A DNA stretch of 64,000 nt from Nocardioides ganghwensis (GTDB lineage Bacteria > Actinomycetota > Actinomycetes > Propionibacteriales > Nocardioidaceae). The translations under genes were made by a program, and so were the position numbers. Within the stretch, counting starts at the first letter, position 1. Each line of letters begins with the position of its first letter. The notes under the pieces are model-generated. The model did no database searches and had not been told where the DNA came from. It saw only the letters and a list, made by a program, of their open reading frames with translations. This document shows, piece by piece, positions 17,839 through 30,312 of this stretch. Location of the stretch: the NCBI RefSeq assembly GCF_014779655.1, contig NZ_JACXYX010000004.1, forward strand, positions 186,001-250,000. The letters are read 5' to 3'.

Positions 17839-18195
17839 TCAGGGCGTCACCTCGACCGTGGGGTGGATCTGGATGTCGTAGGGCGGGAGCAGGCGGAGGA
17901 GCTCGACCACGACGTCGAGGTCGGGCGCCTCGAGCAGGTAGAAGCCGCCCATGCCCTCGATGACCTCGGCGTAGGGGCCGTCGCTCAGCTGGACCTGGCC
18001 GCCGGTCGTCCGCATCACCGTCGCGTCGGACGAGTCGCTGAGCGCCTCAAGGGCGAGCAGCTCGACGCCGTCGCGGGCCGCGCAGGCGGCGTCGAACTCG
18101 CCGAACTTCGCCATCGCCGCCATCTGCTCCGACTCGGTCTGCTCGAGCCACGGCTTCTCGGCGCCGTCGCCGATCAGCAGCACCAGGTACTTCAC
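17839..18195 (-). CDS. YCII-related DGPF-domain protein 1
   Basis: This is a 118-residue protein starting MKYLVLLIGDGAEKPWLEQ. The motif SDGPYAEVIEGMGGFYLLEA is the DGP[FYW] signature of the DGPF/YCII family, a small dimeric alpha/beta fold. The GTG start at 18195 overlaps the stop of the next DGPF gene (GTGA), so they are co-translated. A longer start gives eight extra unconserved residues. It differs from its two neighbours by Tyr in the motif. Family members have no settled biochemical role; it lies directly upstream of the ECF42-type sigma gene. Confidence 0.85.
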   Translation of the reverse strand: MKYLVLLIGDGAEKPWLEQTESEQMAAMAKFGEFDAACAARDGVELLALEALSDSSDATVMRTTGGQVQLSDGPYAEVIEGMGGFYLLEAPDLDVVVELLRLLPPYDIQIHPTVEVTP

Positions 18196-18551
18196 GACGC
18201 ACGCTCCTCGGGCTGCACGCACCTGCGGACCTCCACGGCGTCACCGGTGGCCGCGAGCAGCCGGCAGCAGTCCACCAGTCCGTCGAGGTCGTCGGTCTCG
18301 ACGAGGTAGAAGCCACCGACCTGCTCGCTGGTCTCGGCCCAGGGGCCGTCGGTGACCGTGGTGGAGCCGGGCGCGATCGTGCGGGCCTCCGAGGCCCGGT
18401 GCAGCTCGGCGCCGCCGGTGATCCGGTGGCCGCCCGCGACGAGGCGGGCGGAGAACTCCTCGTGGGCTGCGTAGCCGGCGCGGCGCTCCTCCTCCGGGAG
18501 GTCCCACCATCGCTCGGCGTCGCCCATCAGCAGCACGACGTACTCGGTCAT
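18192..18551 (-). CDS. YCII-related DGPF-domain protein 2
   Basis: This is a 119-residue protein starting MTEYVVLLMGDAERWWDLPEEER with the motif TDGPWAETSEQVGGFYLVETDD. It is the middle member of three tandem paralogues and is coupled to DGPF protein 1 by a GTGA overlap. The active-site-like His/Asp pair of YciI cannot be confirmed by eye. It is expected to be part of the ECF42-controlled set. Confidence 0.85.
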   Translation of the reverse strand: MTEYVVLLMGDAERWWDLPEEERRAGYAAHEEFSARLVAGGHRITGGAELHRASEARTIAPGSTTVTDGPWAETSEQVGGFYLVETDDLDGLVDCCRLLAATGDAVEVRRCVQPEERAS

Positions 18552-18563
18552 GTCAGGTCTCCT

Positions 18564-18914
18564 TCACTCCGCCATGCGGCGGAACTCGATGTGCTCGCCC
18601 CGCGCCGCGAAGCGCTGGCAGACGGCACGCAGGTCGGCCTCGTCACCGGACTCGACGAGGTAGAAGCCGACGACCTGCTCGGCCGTCTCGGAGAAGGGGC
18701 CGTCCGTCACGAGCGCCTGTCCGTCGGCGCCCGGCCGCATCGACGTCGCCCGGTCCGAGGAGTCCAGGGGACCGCCGGTCACCACGGTGTGCCCGCCGGC
18801 GGTGAGCTCCTCCTGGAACTGCAGGTGGGACCGGTGGCCCTTGTCGTGCTCCTCGGACGGCAGCTCGGCCCACTCGGCCTCGGGTGCGGGGAGCAGGATC
18901 AGGTAGCGGCTCAT
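18564..18914 (-). CDS. YCII-related DGPF-domain protein 3
   Basis: This is a 116-residue protein starting MSRYLILLPAPEAEWAELPSE and carrying the canonical TDGPFSETAEQVVGFYLVESGD. It is first in the minus-strand DGPF-DGPF-DGPF-sigma order, 12 bp before protein 2. A longer upstream open frame exists, but only this ATG aligns with its paralogues. The 133-bp gap to pgm, on the other strand, should hold the promoter of the set. Confidence 0.85.
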   Translation of the reverse strand: MSRYLILLPAPEAEWAELPSEEHDKGHRSHLQFQEELTAGGHTVVTGGPLDSSDRATSMRPGADGQALVTDGPFSETAEQVVGFYLVESGDEADLRAVCQRFAARGEHIEFRRMAE

Positions 18915-19047
18915 GGGTGCGGTTCTCCTCCTGGGGCTGCGGGGCCACCGGTTGCGGCCCCACCACTCTGACGGACCGACCCTGCCCGAATCGACAGACG
19001 GGCCCGGCTTTCTCGACGGGACTTGCCGGACCCACCAAGATGGGGCC

Positions 19048-20691
<1,644 letters not shown>

Positions 20692-20738
20692 GGAAGTGCT
20701 GCTCGCCGCGCGTCGGGTGGGGCACCGTGACAGACGGC

Positions 20739-21047
20739 TCAGAAGGTGCTGCCGCCGACCGGTCCGGCCTCGATGGGGTCGCGACGTCGTCGGCCGTGGG
20801 CGCGCGCGTCCTCCCCGTCCTCGTCGTCGATGTCGGCGCGCGAGAAGCTCACCGCCACGATGGAGTCGAGGCGTACGAGCACCTGCTGGGCGTTGCCGTC
20901 GTCGAGGATCACGCCGAGGCCGTCGGCACCGACGATGCGGCCGTCGAGCCACGTGCCCTGCACGAGGAGTCGCACCGGCGCACCGGCGTCCTGCGCGTGC
21001 CGCAGCAGCGTGCCGACGGTGAACAACGTGCTGCTCTTGCTGGACAC
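20739..21047 (-). CDS. Small protein with Sm/SH3-like beta-barrel pattern, unknown function
   Basis: This 102-residue protein is not recognised. Residues 10-70 alternate short hydrophobic strands and turns: TVGTLLRHAQDAGAPVRLLVQG, GRIVGADGLGVILDDGNAQQVLVRLDSIVAVSF. This resembles a Sm/Hfq-like or SH3-like barrel preceded by a helix. The remaining 30 residues are charged and Gly-rich, probably disordered. It has no signal peptide or membrane segment. It converges on pgm and is divergently placed from nothing obvious. A nucleic-acid-binding role is a guess from fold pattern only. Confidence 0.7.
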   Translation of the reverse strand: MSSKSSTLFTVGTLLRHAQDAGAPVRLLVQGTWLDGRIVGADGLGVILDDGNAQQVLVRLDSIVAVSFSRADIDDEDGEDARAHGRRRRDPIEAGPVGGSTF

Positions 21048-21130
21048 GGCTTCCCCCTTGGTCGAGGGACAACGCTAGGTCGTCCGCGGCGACCGCGCAG
21101 CCGAACCGGTCAGGAAAGGCCCTGCGGGCC

Positions 21131-22804
21131 TCACGCGGTCGGCGTGGCCCGGTCGACGACCTCGCGCAGCGAGCCGCTGCTGAGCATCCCGAAGGTGCCG
21201 CCGTACGACGCCCCGAACCGGCTGTCGCAGAAGGCGTCGGCGACCTCGGCGGGCGCGTGGCGCACCAGCAGCGAGCCCTGGAGGCAAGCGGCCATCCGGC
21301 CTGCCAGTCTGCGCGCGCTGGCCTCGAGCGCGGCCCCCTCGCCGAGCAGCGCCAAGGTGTCGTCCACCGCACGGTCGAGGCGGCTGTCACCCCCGCGCGC
21401 GGCGCCGACCTCGGTGATCCACGCCTCCAGCACCTCGGGCTCGCGGCCGAGGGCGCGCAGCACGTCGAGGGCGTTGACGTTGCCCGAGCCCTCCCAGATG
21501 GAGTTGAGCGGCGACTCGCGGAACATGAGCGGCAGCCCGGAGTCCTCGACGTAGCCGTTGCCGCCCAGGCAATCCAGTGCCTCGGCGACCATCGCGGGCG
21601 TGCGCTTGCAGACCCAGAACTTCGCGAGCGGCAGGGCGATGCGACGCAGGGCCACCTCGTGCGGGTCGGCTGGACGGTCGACCGCAGCGGCCAGGCGCAT
21701 CGCCAGGGCCGTCGCGGCCTCCGACTCCACGGCGAGGTCGGCCACCACGTTCTGCATGAGGGGCTTGTCGACCAGCAGGCCGCCGAACGCCGAGCGGTGG
21801 GCGACGTGCCACGACGCCTCGGCGAGCGCGTGCCGCATCAGCGCAGCCGAGCCGAGCACGCAGTCCAGCCGCGTCGCGGCGACCATCTCGATGATGGTCC
21901 GCACGCCGCGACCCTCCTCGCCGAGCCGCTGGCCGAGCGTGCCGGAGAGCTCGAGCTCGGACGACGCGTTGGACCGGTTGCCGAGCTTGTCCTTGAGCCG
22001 CACCACGTCGAGGCGGTTGCGCGTGCCGTCCTCCAGCACGCGCGGCACCACGAAGCACGTCACCCCGCCCTCGGCCTGGGCCAGCACCAGGAACACGTCG
22101 TTCATCGGGGCCGAGGTGAACCACTTGTGCCCGTGCAGCGCGTACCAGCCGTCGTCGTCGGTCCTCACCGCGCGGGTCTGGTTGGCCCGGACGTCCGACC
22201 CGCCCTGCTTCTCCGTCATGCCCATGCCGGCCAAGGCCCCGGTCTTCTCCGACCTCGCCCGGACGCCCGGGTCGTAGGAGCGCGCGGCCAGCAGCGGCGT
22301 CCACTCCTCGGCGATCGCCTTGTCGGCCCGCAGCGCCGGCACCGCGGCGTACGTCATCGAGATCGGGCAGCCGTGGCCGGGCTCGGTCTGCGACCACGCG
22401 AAGAACCCGGCCGCGCGCCGCAGGTGGGCGTACGGGTCTCCCGCCTCCTGGCGCTCCCAGGGCGCCGCCTGGAGGCCGTGCCCGACGGCGCGCTCCATGA
22501 GCCAGTGCCAGGACGGGTGGAACTCGACCTCGTCGATGCGGTTGCCCCAGCGGTCGTGGGTCGTCAGCACCGGGTGGTGGCGGTTGGCGAGCAGGCCGTG
22601 CTCACGCGCCTCGGCGCTCCCGGCCTCGGCCCCCAGCGCGGTGAGGTCGGTGACGAGGTCGGCGGAGCCGTGGCGGACGAGCGCGTCGGTGAGCGCGACG
22701 TCGGAGGTGACGACGTTGTGGCCCACCAGGGCGGGCGCCTGGTTGGTGGCGGTGCGGGCGTCGGGGCGGGCGTCGGGGCGGGCGTCGGGGGAGGCCTCGG
22801 TCAT
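21131..22804 (-). CDS. AidB-like acyl-CoA dehydrogenase family protein
   Basis: This is a 557-residue flavoprotein of the acyl-CoA dehydrogenase fold. FFAWSQTEPGHGCPISMTYAAVPAL, GALAGMGMTEKQGGSDVRANQT (FAD/substrate loop) and ALDCLGGNGYVEDSGLPLMFRESPLNSIWEGSGNV are all present. The last block and the large C-terminal domain match AidB, which binds DNA and is induced by alkylation damage in E. coli. The N-terminus has a tandem PDAR repeat from a 12-bp DNA repeat. Enzymatic substrate is unknown; isovaleryl-CoA activity is a family alternative. The gene is divergent from the YihY/BrkB gene. Confidence 0.87.
   Translation of the reverse strand: MTEASPDARPDARPDARTATNQAPALVGHNVVTSDVALTDALVRHGSADLVTDLTALGAEAGSAEAREHGLLANRHHPVLTTHDRWGNRIDEVEFHPSWHWLMERAVGHGLQAAPWERQEAGDPYAHLRRAAGFFAWSQTEPGHGCPISMTYAAVPALRADKAIAEEWTPLLAARSYDPGVRARSEKTGALAGMGMTEKQGGSDVRANQTRAVRTDDDGWYALHGHKWFTSAPMNDVFLVLAQAEGGVTCFVVPRVLEDGTRNRLDVVRLKDKLGNRSNASSELELSGTLGQRLGEEGRGVRTIIEMVAATRLDCVLGSAALMRHALAEASWHVAHRSAFGGLLVDKPLMQNVVADLAVESEAATALAMRLAAAVDRPADPHEVALRRIALPLAKFWVCKRTPAMVAEALDCLGGNGYVEDSGLPLMFRESPLNSIWEGSGNVNALDVLRALGREPEVLEAWITEVGAARGGDSRLDRAVDDTLALLGEGAALEASARRLAGRMAACLQGSLLVRHAPAEVADAFCDSRFGASYGGTFGMLSSGSLREVVDRATPTA
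22754..22789. repeat. Three perfect 12-bp tandem repeats in the AidB-like gene
   Basis: GCGGGCGTCGGG occurs three times without mismatch. It encodes the repeated Pro-Asp-Ala-Arg at the N-terminus of the protein on the minus strand, so copy-number change would keep the frame. Confidence 0.85.
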
Positions 22805-22900
22805 GGCTCCACCGTAGGACGCCGGACGGTCGGGGGTGACGCCGACCACGTCGCCGGCGGAACCGCCGCCCGGGTCCGGTGCTTCGGGGCGTGCGCTCGA

Positions 22901-22906
22901 TAGCGT
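22901..22906 (+). promoter_or_regulatory. -10 box of leaderless YihY/BrkB gene
   Basis: TAGCGT ends 7 nt before the ATG at 22914. This supports that start over an upstream in-frame ATG. Confidence 0.55.
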
Positions 22907-22913
22907 GCTCCCC

Positions 22914-23879
22914 ATGGTCGAGGCGCGCGAGGACACCCCTGCCCCGCGCCGGACCGACACCGCCGTACGCCGGCTGCGCGAGCACCTCTGGCGGATCATC
23001 GTCACGACCGTCGGGTCCTGCCTGCGGCACCGGGTGACCGGGCTCGCCGCCGAGGCGGCGTTCTTCGCGGTGCTGTCGGTGCCTCCGCTGGTCTTCGCGC
23101 TCGCGGGCGCCGTCGGCTTCGTCAGCGAGCGGTTCACCGCGACCCAGGTGGAGGACGTGCGCAACGCCGTCCTCGAGGTCTCGCGCCAGGCCCTAACCGA
23201 GCGGGCCGTCAACAGCATCATCCGGCCGACCATCGACACCGTGCTCGACGGCGGTCGCTACGACGTCATCTCGATCGGCTTCATCCTCGCCCTGTGGTCG
23301 GGCTCGCGGGCGCTCAACGTGTTCGTCGACACCATCACGATCATGCACGGCCTCGGCGGTCACCGCGGGATCGTCGCGACCCGGGCGTTGTCCTTCGTGC
23401 TCTACGTCCTCGCGATGGTGACCGGCGCCGTCAGCATCCCGCTCGTGGTCGCGGGCCCGACGCTCGTCGACCGCGTGGTCCCCGAACGCCTCGACTTCGT
23501 CAACGGCCTCTACTGGCCGGTCGTCCTCGTGCTCTGCATCTGCTTCCTCGCCACGCTCTACCACGTGTCGGTCCCCGTACGGACCAACTGGAGCTTCAAC
23601 CTCCCCGGTGCGGTGTTCGCGCTGTTCTGCTGGATCGCGGGGTCGTACACGCTGCGGTGGGTGCTGACCGTGACGGCCGCGGAGTCGCGCTCGATCTACG
23701 GCCCGCTCGCCGCACCGATCGCGGTCCTGCTGTGGCTCTACCTGCTCGCCCTCGCCGTGCTGATCGGCGCCGCCGTCAACGCCGCCTTCGACACCGTCTT
23801 CCCGCAGAAGAGCACGACGCGCGCGCGGCTCGAGACGGTGCAGCGGCTGCGCGAGCGGATCGGCGTGCGAGACTCCTGA
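22914..23879 (+). CDS. YihY/virulence factor BrkB family membrane protein
   Basis: This is a 321-residue integral membrane protein with about six transmembrane helices. The family block LRHRVTGLAAEAAFFAVLSVPPLVFALAGAVGF opens the first helix. RSIYGPLAAPIAVLLWLYLLALAVLIGAAVNA forms the last pair. YihY proteins are conserved inner-membrane proteins of unclear transport role; the BrkB name reflects an old serum-resistance report. The start at 22914 is favoured by the TAGCGT box. The next gene, a K+ channel, begins 2 bp after the stop, so both are likely co-expressed. Confidence 0.9.
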   Translation: MVEAREDTPAPRRTDTAVRRLREHLWRIIVTTVGSCLRHRVTGLAAEAAFFAVLSVPPLVFALAGAVGFVSERFTATQVEDVRNAVLEVSRQALTERAVNSIIRPTIDTVLDGGRYDVISIGFILALWSGSRALNVFVDTITIMHGLGGHRGIVATRALSFVLYVLAMVTGAVSIPLVVAGPTLVDRVVPERLDFVNGLYWPVVLVLCICFLATLYHVSVPVRTNWSFNLPGAVFALFCWIAGSYTLRWVLTVTAAESRSIYGPLAAPIAVLLWLYLLALAVLIGAAVNAAFDTVFPQKSTTRARLETVQRLRERIGVRDS

Positions 23880-23881
23880 CC

Positions 23882-24970
23882 GTGTCGACGTCGAGCCACC
23901 AGCCCAGCGTGGGCCGGGTGTCGCTGCCCGAGCAGATCCGGTCGCCCTGGTGGGAGCTGGGACGTCGTGTCCTGATGGCCGTGTCGATCCTGGTGGGCAC
24001 GGTGCTGCTCGTCTACTTCGACCGCGAGGGCTACCGCGACGGCAACGACCCCACCAACACGATCAGCTGGATCGACGCCATCTACTACACGACCGTCACG
24101 CTCAGCACGACCGGCTACGGTGACATCTCGCCGGTGTCCGACCAGGCCCGTCTGGTCAACGCGTTCGTCATCACACCGGCCCGCATCGCCTTCCTGGTCC
24201 TGCTGATCGGCACCACCCTGGAGGTCCTCGCCTCCCAGGGACGCGAGATGTTCCGGGTCGCCCGGTGGAGGAAGAAGATGGACCAGCACGTCGTCGTCGT
24301 CGGCTACGGCACCAAGGGCCGCAGCGCGATCGAGACCCTCCTCAACAACGGCTACGTCCGCGAAGCGATCGTCGTGGTGGACCCGAGCCCGGTGGCGGTC
24401 GCCGACGGCAACCGCGACCAGCTGGTGGTCATCGCCGGCGACGCCACCCGGCGCGGGGTGCTGCGCCAGGCCGGCGTCGAGAAGGCGACCCACGTCATCA
24501 TCACCACCGACCGCGACGACTCCAACGTGCTGGTCACCCTCACCGTGCGCCAGCTCAACCCCGACGCGTGGATCGTGGCCGCGGTGCGCGAGCACGAGAA
24601 CGTCCCGCTCATGCGCCAGTCCGGTGCCAACTCGGTCATCACGTCCTCCGACGCGGTCGGCCGCCTGCTCGGGCTCTCCTCGATGTCCCCGGAGCTGGGC
24701 TCGGTCATGGAGGACCTGATGACCTACGGCGAGGGCCTGGAGGTGGCCGAGCGCGACCTCCTGGTCGCCGAGGTCGGCAAGCAGCCGCAGTCGCTGCCCG
24801 ACCAGGTGATCGCCGTCGTGCGCGACGAGAAGGTCTACCGCTACTTCGACCCCGTGGTGTCGCTCCTCGCGCGTGGCGACCGCCTCATCGTCATCCGCCC
24901 CGCCAAGGAGCTGCCGTGGGCGCCGCGACCCGGCACGCACGGCGAGGACCTCGCCGAGGACGACGACTGA
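23882..24970 (+). CDS. Potassium channel with RCK (TrkA-N) domain
   Basis: This is a 362-residue channel subunit. One transmembrane helix (RRVLMAVSILVGTVLLVYF) is followed by the pore with the K+ selectivity filter TTGYGD at residues 76-81, and a second helix (ITPARIAFLVLLIGTTLEVL). The cytosolic regulator begins HVVVVGYGTKGRSAI, a Rossmann GxGxxG nucleotide-binding site, with acidic DPSPVAVADG after strand 2, and ends in a TrkA-C-like part. Tetrameric two-TM channels of this type are gated by ligands or Ca2+. The GTG start follows the YihY/BrkB stop by 2 bp. Confidence 0.93.
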   Translation: MSTSSHQPSVGRVSLPEQIRSPWWELGRRVLMAVSILVGTVLLVYFDREGYRDGNDPTNTISWIDAIYYTTVTLSTTGYGDISPVSDQARLVNAFVITPARIAFLVLLIGTTLEVLASQGREMFRVARWRKKMDQHVVVVGYGTKGRSAIETLLNNGYVREAIVVVDPSPVAVADGNRDQLVVIAGDATRRGVLRQAGVEKATHVIITTDRDDSNVLVTLTVRQLNPDAWIVAAVREHENVPLMRQSGANSVITSSDAVGRLLGLSSMSPELGSVMEDLMTYGEGLEVAERDLLVAEVGKQPQSLPDQVIAVVRDEKVYRYFDPVVSLLARGDRLIVIRPAKELPWAPRPGTHGEDLAEDDD

Positions 24971-24984
24971 GGTGGCTTGATCCC

Positions 24985-25608
24985 GTGATCGCCTCGCACG
25001 CCCACCGCTTCGTGTTCGTCAAGACCCGCAAGACCGCCGGCACCAGCCTCGAGATCGCCCTGTCGCGGCACTGCGGCCCCGACGACATCGTCACCCGCAT
25101 CAGTCCCGAGGACGAGGCGCTGCGCGCTGCGGCCGGGGGAGTGGGGCCCCAGAACGACGACACCGACCCCGGCTCGTACGCCCACATGGGCGCGCGACGG
25201 GTGATCGAGGTGATCGGCCGGGAGACGTGGGACGACTACTTCACGTTCGCCGTCGAGCGGAACCCGTACGACGTGGTCGCCTCGTCCTACCGCTACAGCG
25301 CCCGCAAGCCGTCCTTCACGAAGACGTTCGCCGAGTTCGTCCGCACGCCCAAGAGGATGGAGCGGCTCGCGCTCAACGAGCGCCTCTACCGCCTCGACGG
25401 CCGGGTGGTGGTCGACCGGGTCTACCGCTACGAGGAGCTCCCCGAGGCCGTCGCGGACCTCTCCGCCCGCCTCGGCCTCGAGCTCGACCTACCCCATGCC
25501 AAGCAGGGCAGCGGCCCGCACTACCGCGAGCTCTACGGTCCGGGCGACGCCGAGATCGTGGCCCGGCGGTTCGCGCGCACCATCCGGGAGTTCGGCTACG
25601 AGTTCTGA
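24985..25608 (+). CDS. Sulfotransferase family protein
   Basis: This is a 207-residue protein. The PAPS 5'-phosphosulfate loop FVKTRKTAGTSLE lies at residues 11-23, and the 3'-phosphate-binding segment FAVERNPYDVVASSYRY near 87-103, typical of the Sulfotransfer_2-like fold. Length is short but complete for bacterial single-domain forms. It starts 14 bp after the K+ channel gene. Its last 13 bases overlap the end of ureD on the opposite strand. The acceptor (carbohydrate, lipid or protein) cannot be inferred. Confidence 0.82.
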   Translation: MIASHAHRFVFVKTRKTAGTSLEIALSRHCGPDDIVTRISPEDEALRAAAGGVGPQNDDTDPGSYAHMGARRVIEVIGRETWDDYFTFAVERNPYDVVASSYRYSARKPSFTKTFAEFVRTPKRMERLALNERLYRLDGRVVVDRVYRYEELPEAVADLSARLGLELDLPHAKQGSGPHYRELYGPGDAEIVARRFARTIREFGYEF

Positions 25609-26357
25609 GGGCAGGCGGTCAGCGCCGCTCGCCACACCTCCGGAGGGACGGCACGGTGGGCCTCGTGGGCCAGTCCCCGCCACACGGTGCCGCCCCCTTC
25701 GAGGTCCAGCCGGCCCTCGGGGCACAGCTCGGGATCGACCGGCACCCCGAGCGCCACGACGGTGCCGAGGGCCCGGTGCCCACCCAGGATCCCGGGCCGG
25801 TCCGAACGGTCGTCCAGGACCGCCTCCTCCACCAGCACGGGTACGCCGCCGGGTCCGTGCGCGGACCACACCTGCTCGAGGTGGCCGCCGCGCTCGCCGT
25901 GCCGTCCCATCACGAGCGTCTCGCGCAGCACCAGTCGCGCCCCGCCCTCCATGTCGACGACGGTGCTGCGGCGCACCCGGGCGCCGGAGGCCACCACGAA
26001 GGGCTCGCCGGCCCAGACCACCGTGGCGTCGCGCGCCAGGCGGAGCCGTACGTCCCACGAGGCGTCGCCGCCGCGCATGTCGAAGGCCACGGTGCCGGTC
26101 GGTTCGACGAGCTCGAGCCGGATGCCCGGGCCGACCTCGACGTCGACGCGCACGGCGTCGCCCGCGAGCAGCAGGGCTCCGTCCGGCACGAGCGCGACGC
26201 GGGCGTGGCGCGCCCCGCTGTCGATCAGCATGGGTCGCAGGCACGGGGCTGCCGGGTCGCCTGGCGTGCTGATGCGGACGTGGACGCGCCCGTCGGTCGG
26301 CGTGACGGCGAGCGTGGTGCCGCGCGCGGTCTCGCGGTCAGGCAGCAGGATGGTCAT
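25596..26357 (-). CDS. ureD: Urease accessory protein UreD
   Basis: This is a 253-residue protein, the last gene of the urease operon. UreD (UreH) is the scaffold that binds apo-urease and, with UreF and UreG, delivers nickel. Conserved pieces are [44 protein letters not shown] and [23 protein letters not shown]. The last of these is the strongest family match. It overlaps ureG by 20 bp and converges on the sulfotransferase gene with a 13-bp overlap. Confidence 0.9.
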   Translation of the reverse strand: MTILLPDRETARGTTLAVTPTDGRVHVRISTPGDPAAPCLRPMLIDSGARHARVALVPDGALLLAGDAVRVDVEVGPGIRLELVEPTGTVAFDMRGGDASWDVRLRLARDATVVWAGEPFVVASGARVRRSTVVDMEGGARLVLRETLVMGRHGERGGHLEQVWSAHGPGGVPVLVEEAVLDDRSDRPGILGGHRALGTVVALGVPVDPELCPEGRLDLEGGGTVWRGLAHEAHRAVPPEVWRAALTACPQNS

Positions 26358-27024
26358 GCGAGTGCGCCGCCATCGGCCCGGGGTCCGTGGGCACCAGCTC
26401 GCCGGCGCGGTGCCGGGCGACCTCAGCGGTCACCCACGCGGTGAGGGCGTCGACGGACGCCCGGTCGGTGCGGGAGAGCGCGATCACCGAGCGTCCGTCC
26501 CGGGCGGCCTCCGCGTCCGCGACCATCCGGTCCCGGTCGACCCCGACGTGGGGTGCGAGGTCGGTCTTGTTGACCACCAGCAGGTCGGCGCGCTCGATGC
26601 CCGGGCCGCCCTTCCGGGCCACGTCGCCCCCGCCGGCGATGTCGAGCACGAAGACCTGGGTGTCGACCAGCGCCGGCGAGAACGTCGCGGTGAGGTTGTC
26701 GCCGCCGGACTCGATCAGGACGAGGTCCGGAGCGAACTCCTCCTCCAGCTCCTCGACGGTGAGCAGGTTGGCGGTGATGTCGTCGCGGATGGCGGTGTGC
26801 GGGCACGCTCCGGTCTCCACCGCGCGGATCCGCTCCGGCGTGAGCACCCCGGACGCCCGGAGGAAGCGGGCGTCCTCGTCGGTGTAGATGTCGTTGGTGA
26901 CGACGGCGAGGGACATGCGTCCGGCGAGCTCGCGGCACAGCAGGGCGATCAACGAGCTCTTGCCGGTGCCGACGGGGCCGCAGACGCCGAGTCGGAGGCC
27001 GCGGGTGGGGGACGGGTCAGGCAC
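26338..27024 (-). CDS. ureG: Urease accessory GTPase UreG
   Basis: This is a 228-residue SIMIBI-class GTPase that powers nickel insertion into urease. P-loop GPVGTGKS lies at residues 16-23, and the nickel-binding CPH at 74-76 in [29 protein letters not shown] is the switch region, and [12 protein letters not shown] is the guanine-specificity motif. A His-containing C-terminus ([10 protein letters not shown]) adds possible metal ligands. It overlaps ureF by 8 bp and ureD by 20 bp. Confidence 0.96.
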   Translation of the reverse strand: MPDPSPTRGLRLGVCGPVGTGKSSLIALLCRELAGRMSLAVVTNDIYTDEDARFLRASGVLTPERIRAVETGACPHTAIRDDITANLLTVEELEEEFAPDLVLIESGGDNLTATFSPALVDTQVFVLDIAGGGDVARKGGPGIERADLLVVNKTDLAPHVGVDRDRMVADAEAARDGRSVIALSRTDRASVDALTAWVTAEVARHRAGELVPTDPGPMAAHSHDHPAA

Positions 27025-27688
27025 TGAACAACCTCCGTGTGCTGCGGGCGTGGGCCTGCGCCCACACCTCGGTCTGGGGTGCTGCGGTCGCGGGGATGTC
27101 GCGTGGATCGGTCAACCCGGCCACGTCCTCCGCGGCCGCGGCGACCTCGGGAAGGGCGTCGTGCACCCATCCGGTGGCCGCGGCCGGGTCCAGGGGGAGC
27201 AGCTTGAGAGAGGCCGAGGCGACGGTCTGCACGTCGTCGTAGCCGACGAGCCGTGCCAGCGACAGGGCGTCGAGGCCCGCTGCGGCGGCCGCACCGGCCA
27301 GTGCCACGGGGCGCGGGCACCCGTCCAACCGGGCCACGCGGCGTACGGCGGCTCCGTCGGCCCACAGGGATGCACTGAGGCGGTTCATGGCACGGCCCTG
27401 CGCTCGTGAGGTGCGCCGCAGGGCGTGGCTCGGCGTGCGCGCCGCCCATGCCGCGACGACGGGCTCGAGCGGCAGCTCGTGGTCCAGCCGGTGGAGGGCG
27501 ACCACCGCCGTGCCGGCCTCCACCCTCACGGTGGTCGCCAGGCGGGCCGACATGTAGGCCGGCACCTCGGCGCTGGTCAGCCCGTGCTGGACGGCGGCCT
27601 CGAGGCCGGCCGACTGCGTGTGTCCTGCCACCGGCAGGCGCGCGTCGGCGAAGAGCATGAGCAGCAGGTCGGTCGGCACGTGGTCCAC
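27017..27688 (-). CDS. ureF: Urease accessory protein UreF
   Basis: This 223-residue all-helical protein begins [29 protein letters not shown], the UreF N-terminal signature in which a conserved Ser/Pro-rich turn precedes the first helix. [11 protein letters not shown] near residue 160 is the conserved dimer/UreD-contact region. UreF bridges UreD and UreG. The start lies 6 bp after the ureC stop, and the end overlaps ureG. It is rather divergent, as usual for UreF. Confidence 0.9.
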   Translation of the reverse strand: MDHVPTDLLLMLFADARLPVAGHTQSAGLEAAVQHGLTSAEVPAYMSARLATTVRVEAGTAVVALHRLDHELPLEPVVAAWAARTPSHALRRTSRAQGRAMNRLSASLWADGAAVRRVARLDGCPRPVALAGAAAAAGLDALSLARLVGYDDVQTVASASLKLLPLDPAAATGWVHDALPEVAAAAEDVAGLTDPRDIPATAAPQTEVWAQAHARSTRRLFSA

Positions 27689-27694
27689 GGCAGG

Positions 27695-29387
<1,693 letters not shown>

Positions 29388-29395
<8 letters not shown>

Positions 29396-29726
29396 CAGCG
29401 GCCTCCGTGGCCGGGCGCACCTGGATCCCCGGCACGTGGCGGCGGCCCCGGAGCGTCACGGCGCGGACCGACTGGGACGCGCCGGGCTCGAAGCGCCGGC
29501 TGGTGCCCGAGGGGATGTCGAGGCGGTGGCCCGCGGCGGCTCCCCGGTCGAAGGACAACGCGGCGTTCACGTCGGGGAGGTGGATGTGCGAGCCGATCTG
29601 GACGGGACGGTCCCCGGTGTTGACGATGACCAGGTCCATGCGCTCGTCGGGTCCGCGATCCGCGTTGAGCACGACGGTCCCGTCCATGGTCCGGATCTCC
29701 CCGGGTCCGCTGGGCAGGTCGGCCAC
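29388..29726 (-). CDS. ureB: Urease beta subunit
   Basis: This 112-residue structural subunit contains the signature [27 protein letters not shown] and the block [23 protein letters not shown]. It packs against UreA and UreC in the trimer of (ABC)3. It is a separate polypeptide here, as in Mycobacterium and Klebsiella. The gene is 29 bp after ureA and overlaps ureC. Confidence 0.97.
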
Positions 29727-29755
29727 GGTCTCCTCCTGTCTCGGGTCGGTGGGCG

Positions 29756-30058
29756 TCAGGCGATGGGGTGGTGGAGCGTGACGAGCTTGCGACCGTCCGG
29801 GAACGTGGCCTCCACCTGCACGTCGGTGAGCATCGACGCGACCTCGGGCATCACCTGGTCACGGCTGAGCACGTGGCGCCCGGTCTCCATGAGGTCGGCC
29901 ACGCTCGCCCCCTCGCGCGCCCGCTCGATGACCCAGGTGCTCAGCAGCGCCACGGTCTCCGGGTGGTTCAGCCGCACGCCCCTGTCGAGACGGTCGCGCG
30001 CGACCATGCCGGCGACGGCGAGCAGGAGCTTGTCGGTGTCGGCGGGTGTCAGGTGCAT
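29756..30058 (-). CDS. ureA: Urease gamma subunit
   Basis: This 100-residue subunit starts [34 protein letters not shown] and ends [14 protein letters not shown], both diagnostic. A TAGGTT box 10 nt before the ATG suggests a very short leader of about 3 nt. An upstream in-frame extension reaches into the tRNA-Val region and is unlikely to be translated. It is the first gene of ureABCFGD; no ureE and no nickel transporter are present nearby. Confidence 0.96.
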   Translation of the reverse strand: MHLTPADTDKLLLAVAGMVARDRLDRGVRLNHPETVALLSTWVIERAREGASVADLMETGRHVLSRDQVMPEVASMLTDVQVEATFPDGRKLVTLHHPIA

Positions 30059-30217
30059 GGTGACGGTGAACCTAGGGAGCGCGCGTTTCGGGGCACCACC
30101 GAGTCGCGTTAACTCGGTGTTACGTCGTTGCCGGGAGGAACGTCGGCCGTGGAACTCCCGCCGGCCGGCTGACCCGGCAACGACGAAGGCCCCGCATCGC
30201 TGCGAGGCCTTCGGTGG

Positions 30218-30292
30218 TGGTGGGCGATACTGGGTTTGAACCAGTGACCTCTTCCGTGTCAAGGAAGCGCGCTACCGCTGCGCCAATCGCCC
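30218..30292 (-). tRNA. tRNA-Val (GAC)
   Basis: The minus strand folds into a full cloverleaf with acceptor GGGCGAT/ATCGCCC, anticodon loop TTGACAC (anticodon GAC), and T-arm loop TTCAAAC. The discriminator A is followed by an encoded CCA. It is last in the Gly-Cys-Val tRNA set. Confidence 0.95.
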
Positions 30293-30312
30293 GTGTTGAG
30301 TTGTGTCGTGCG

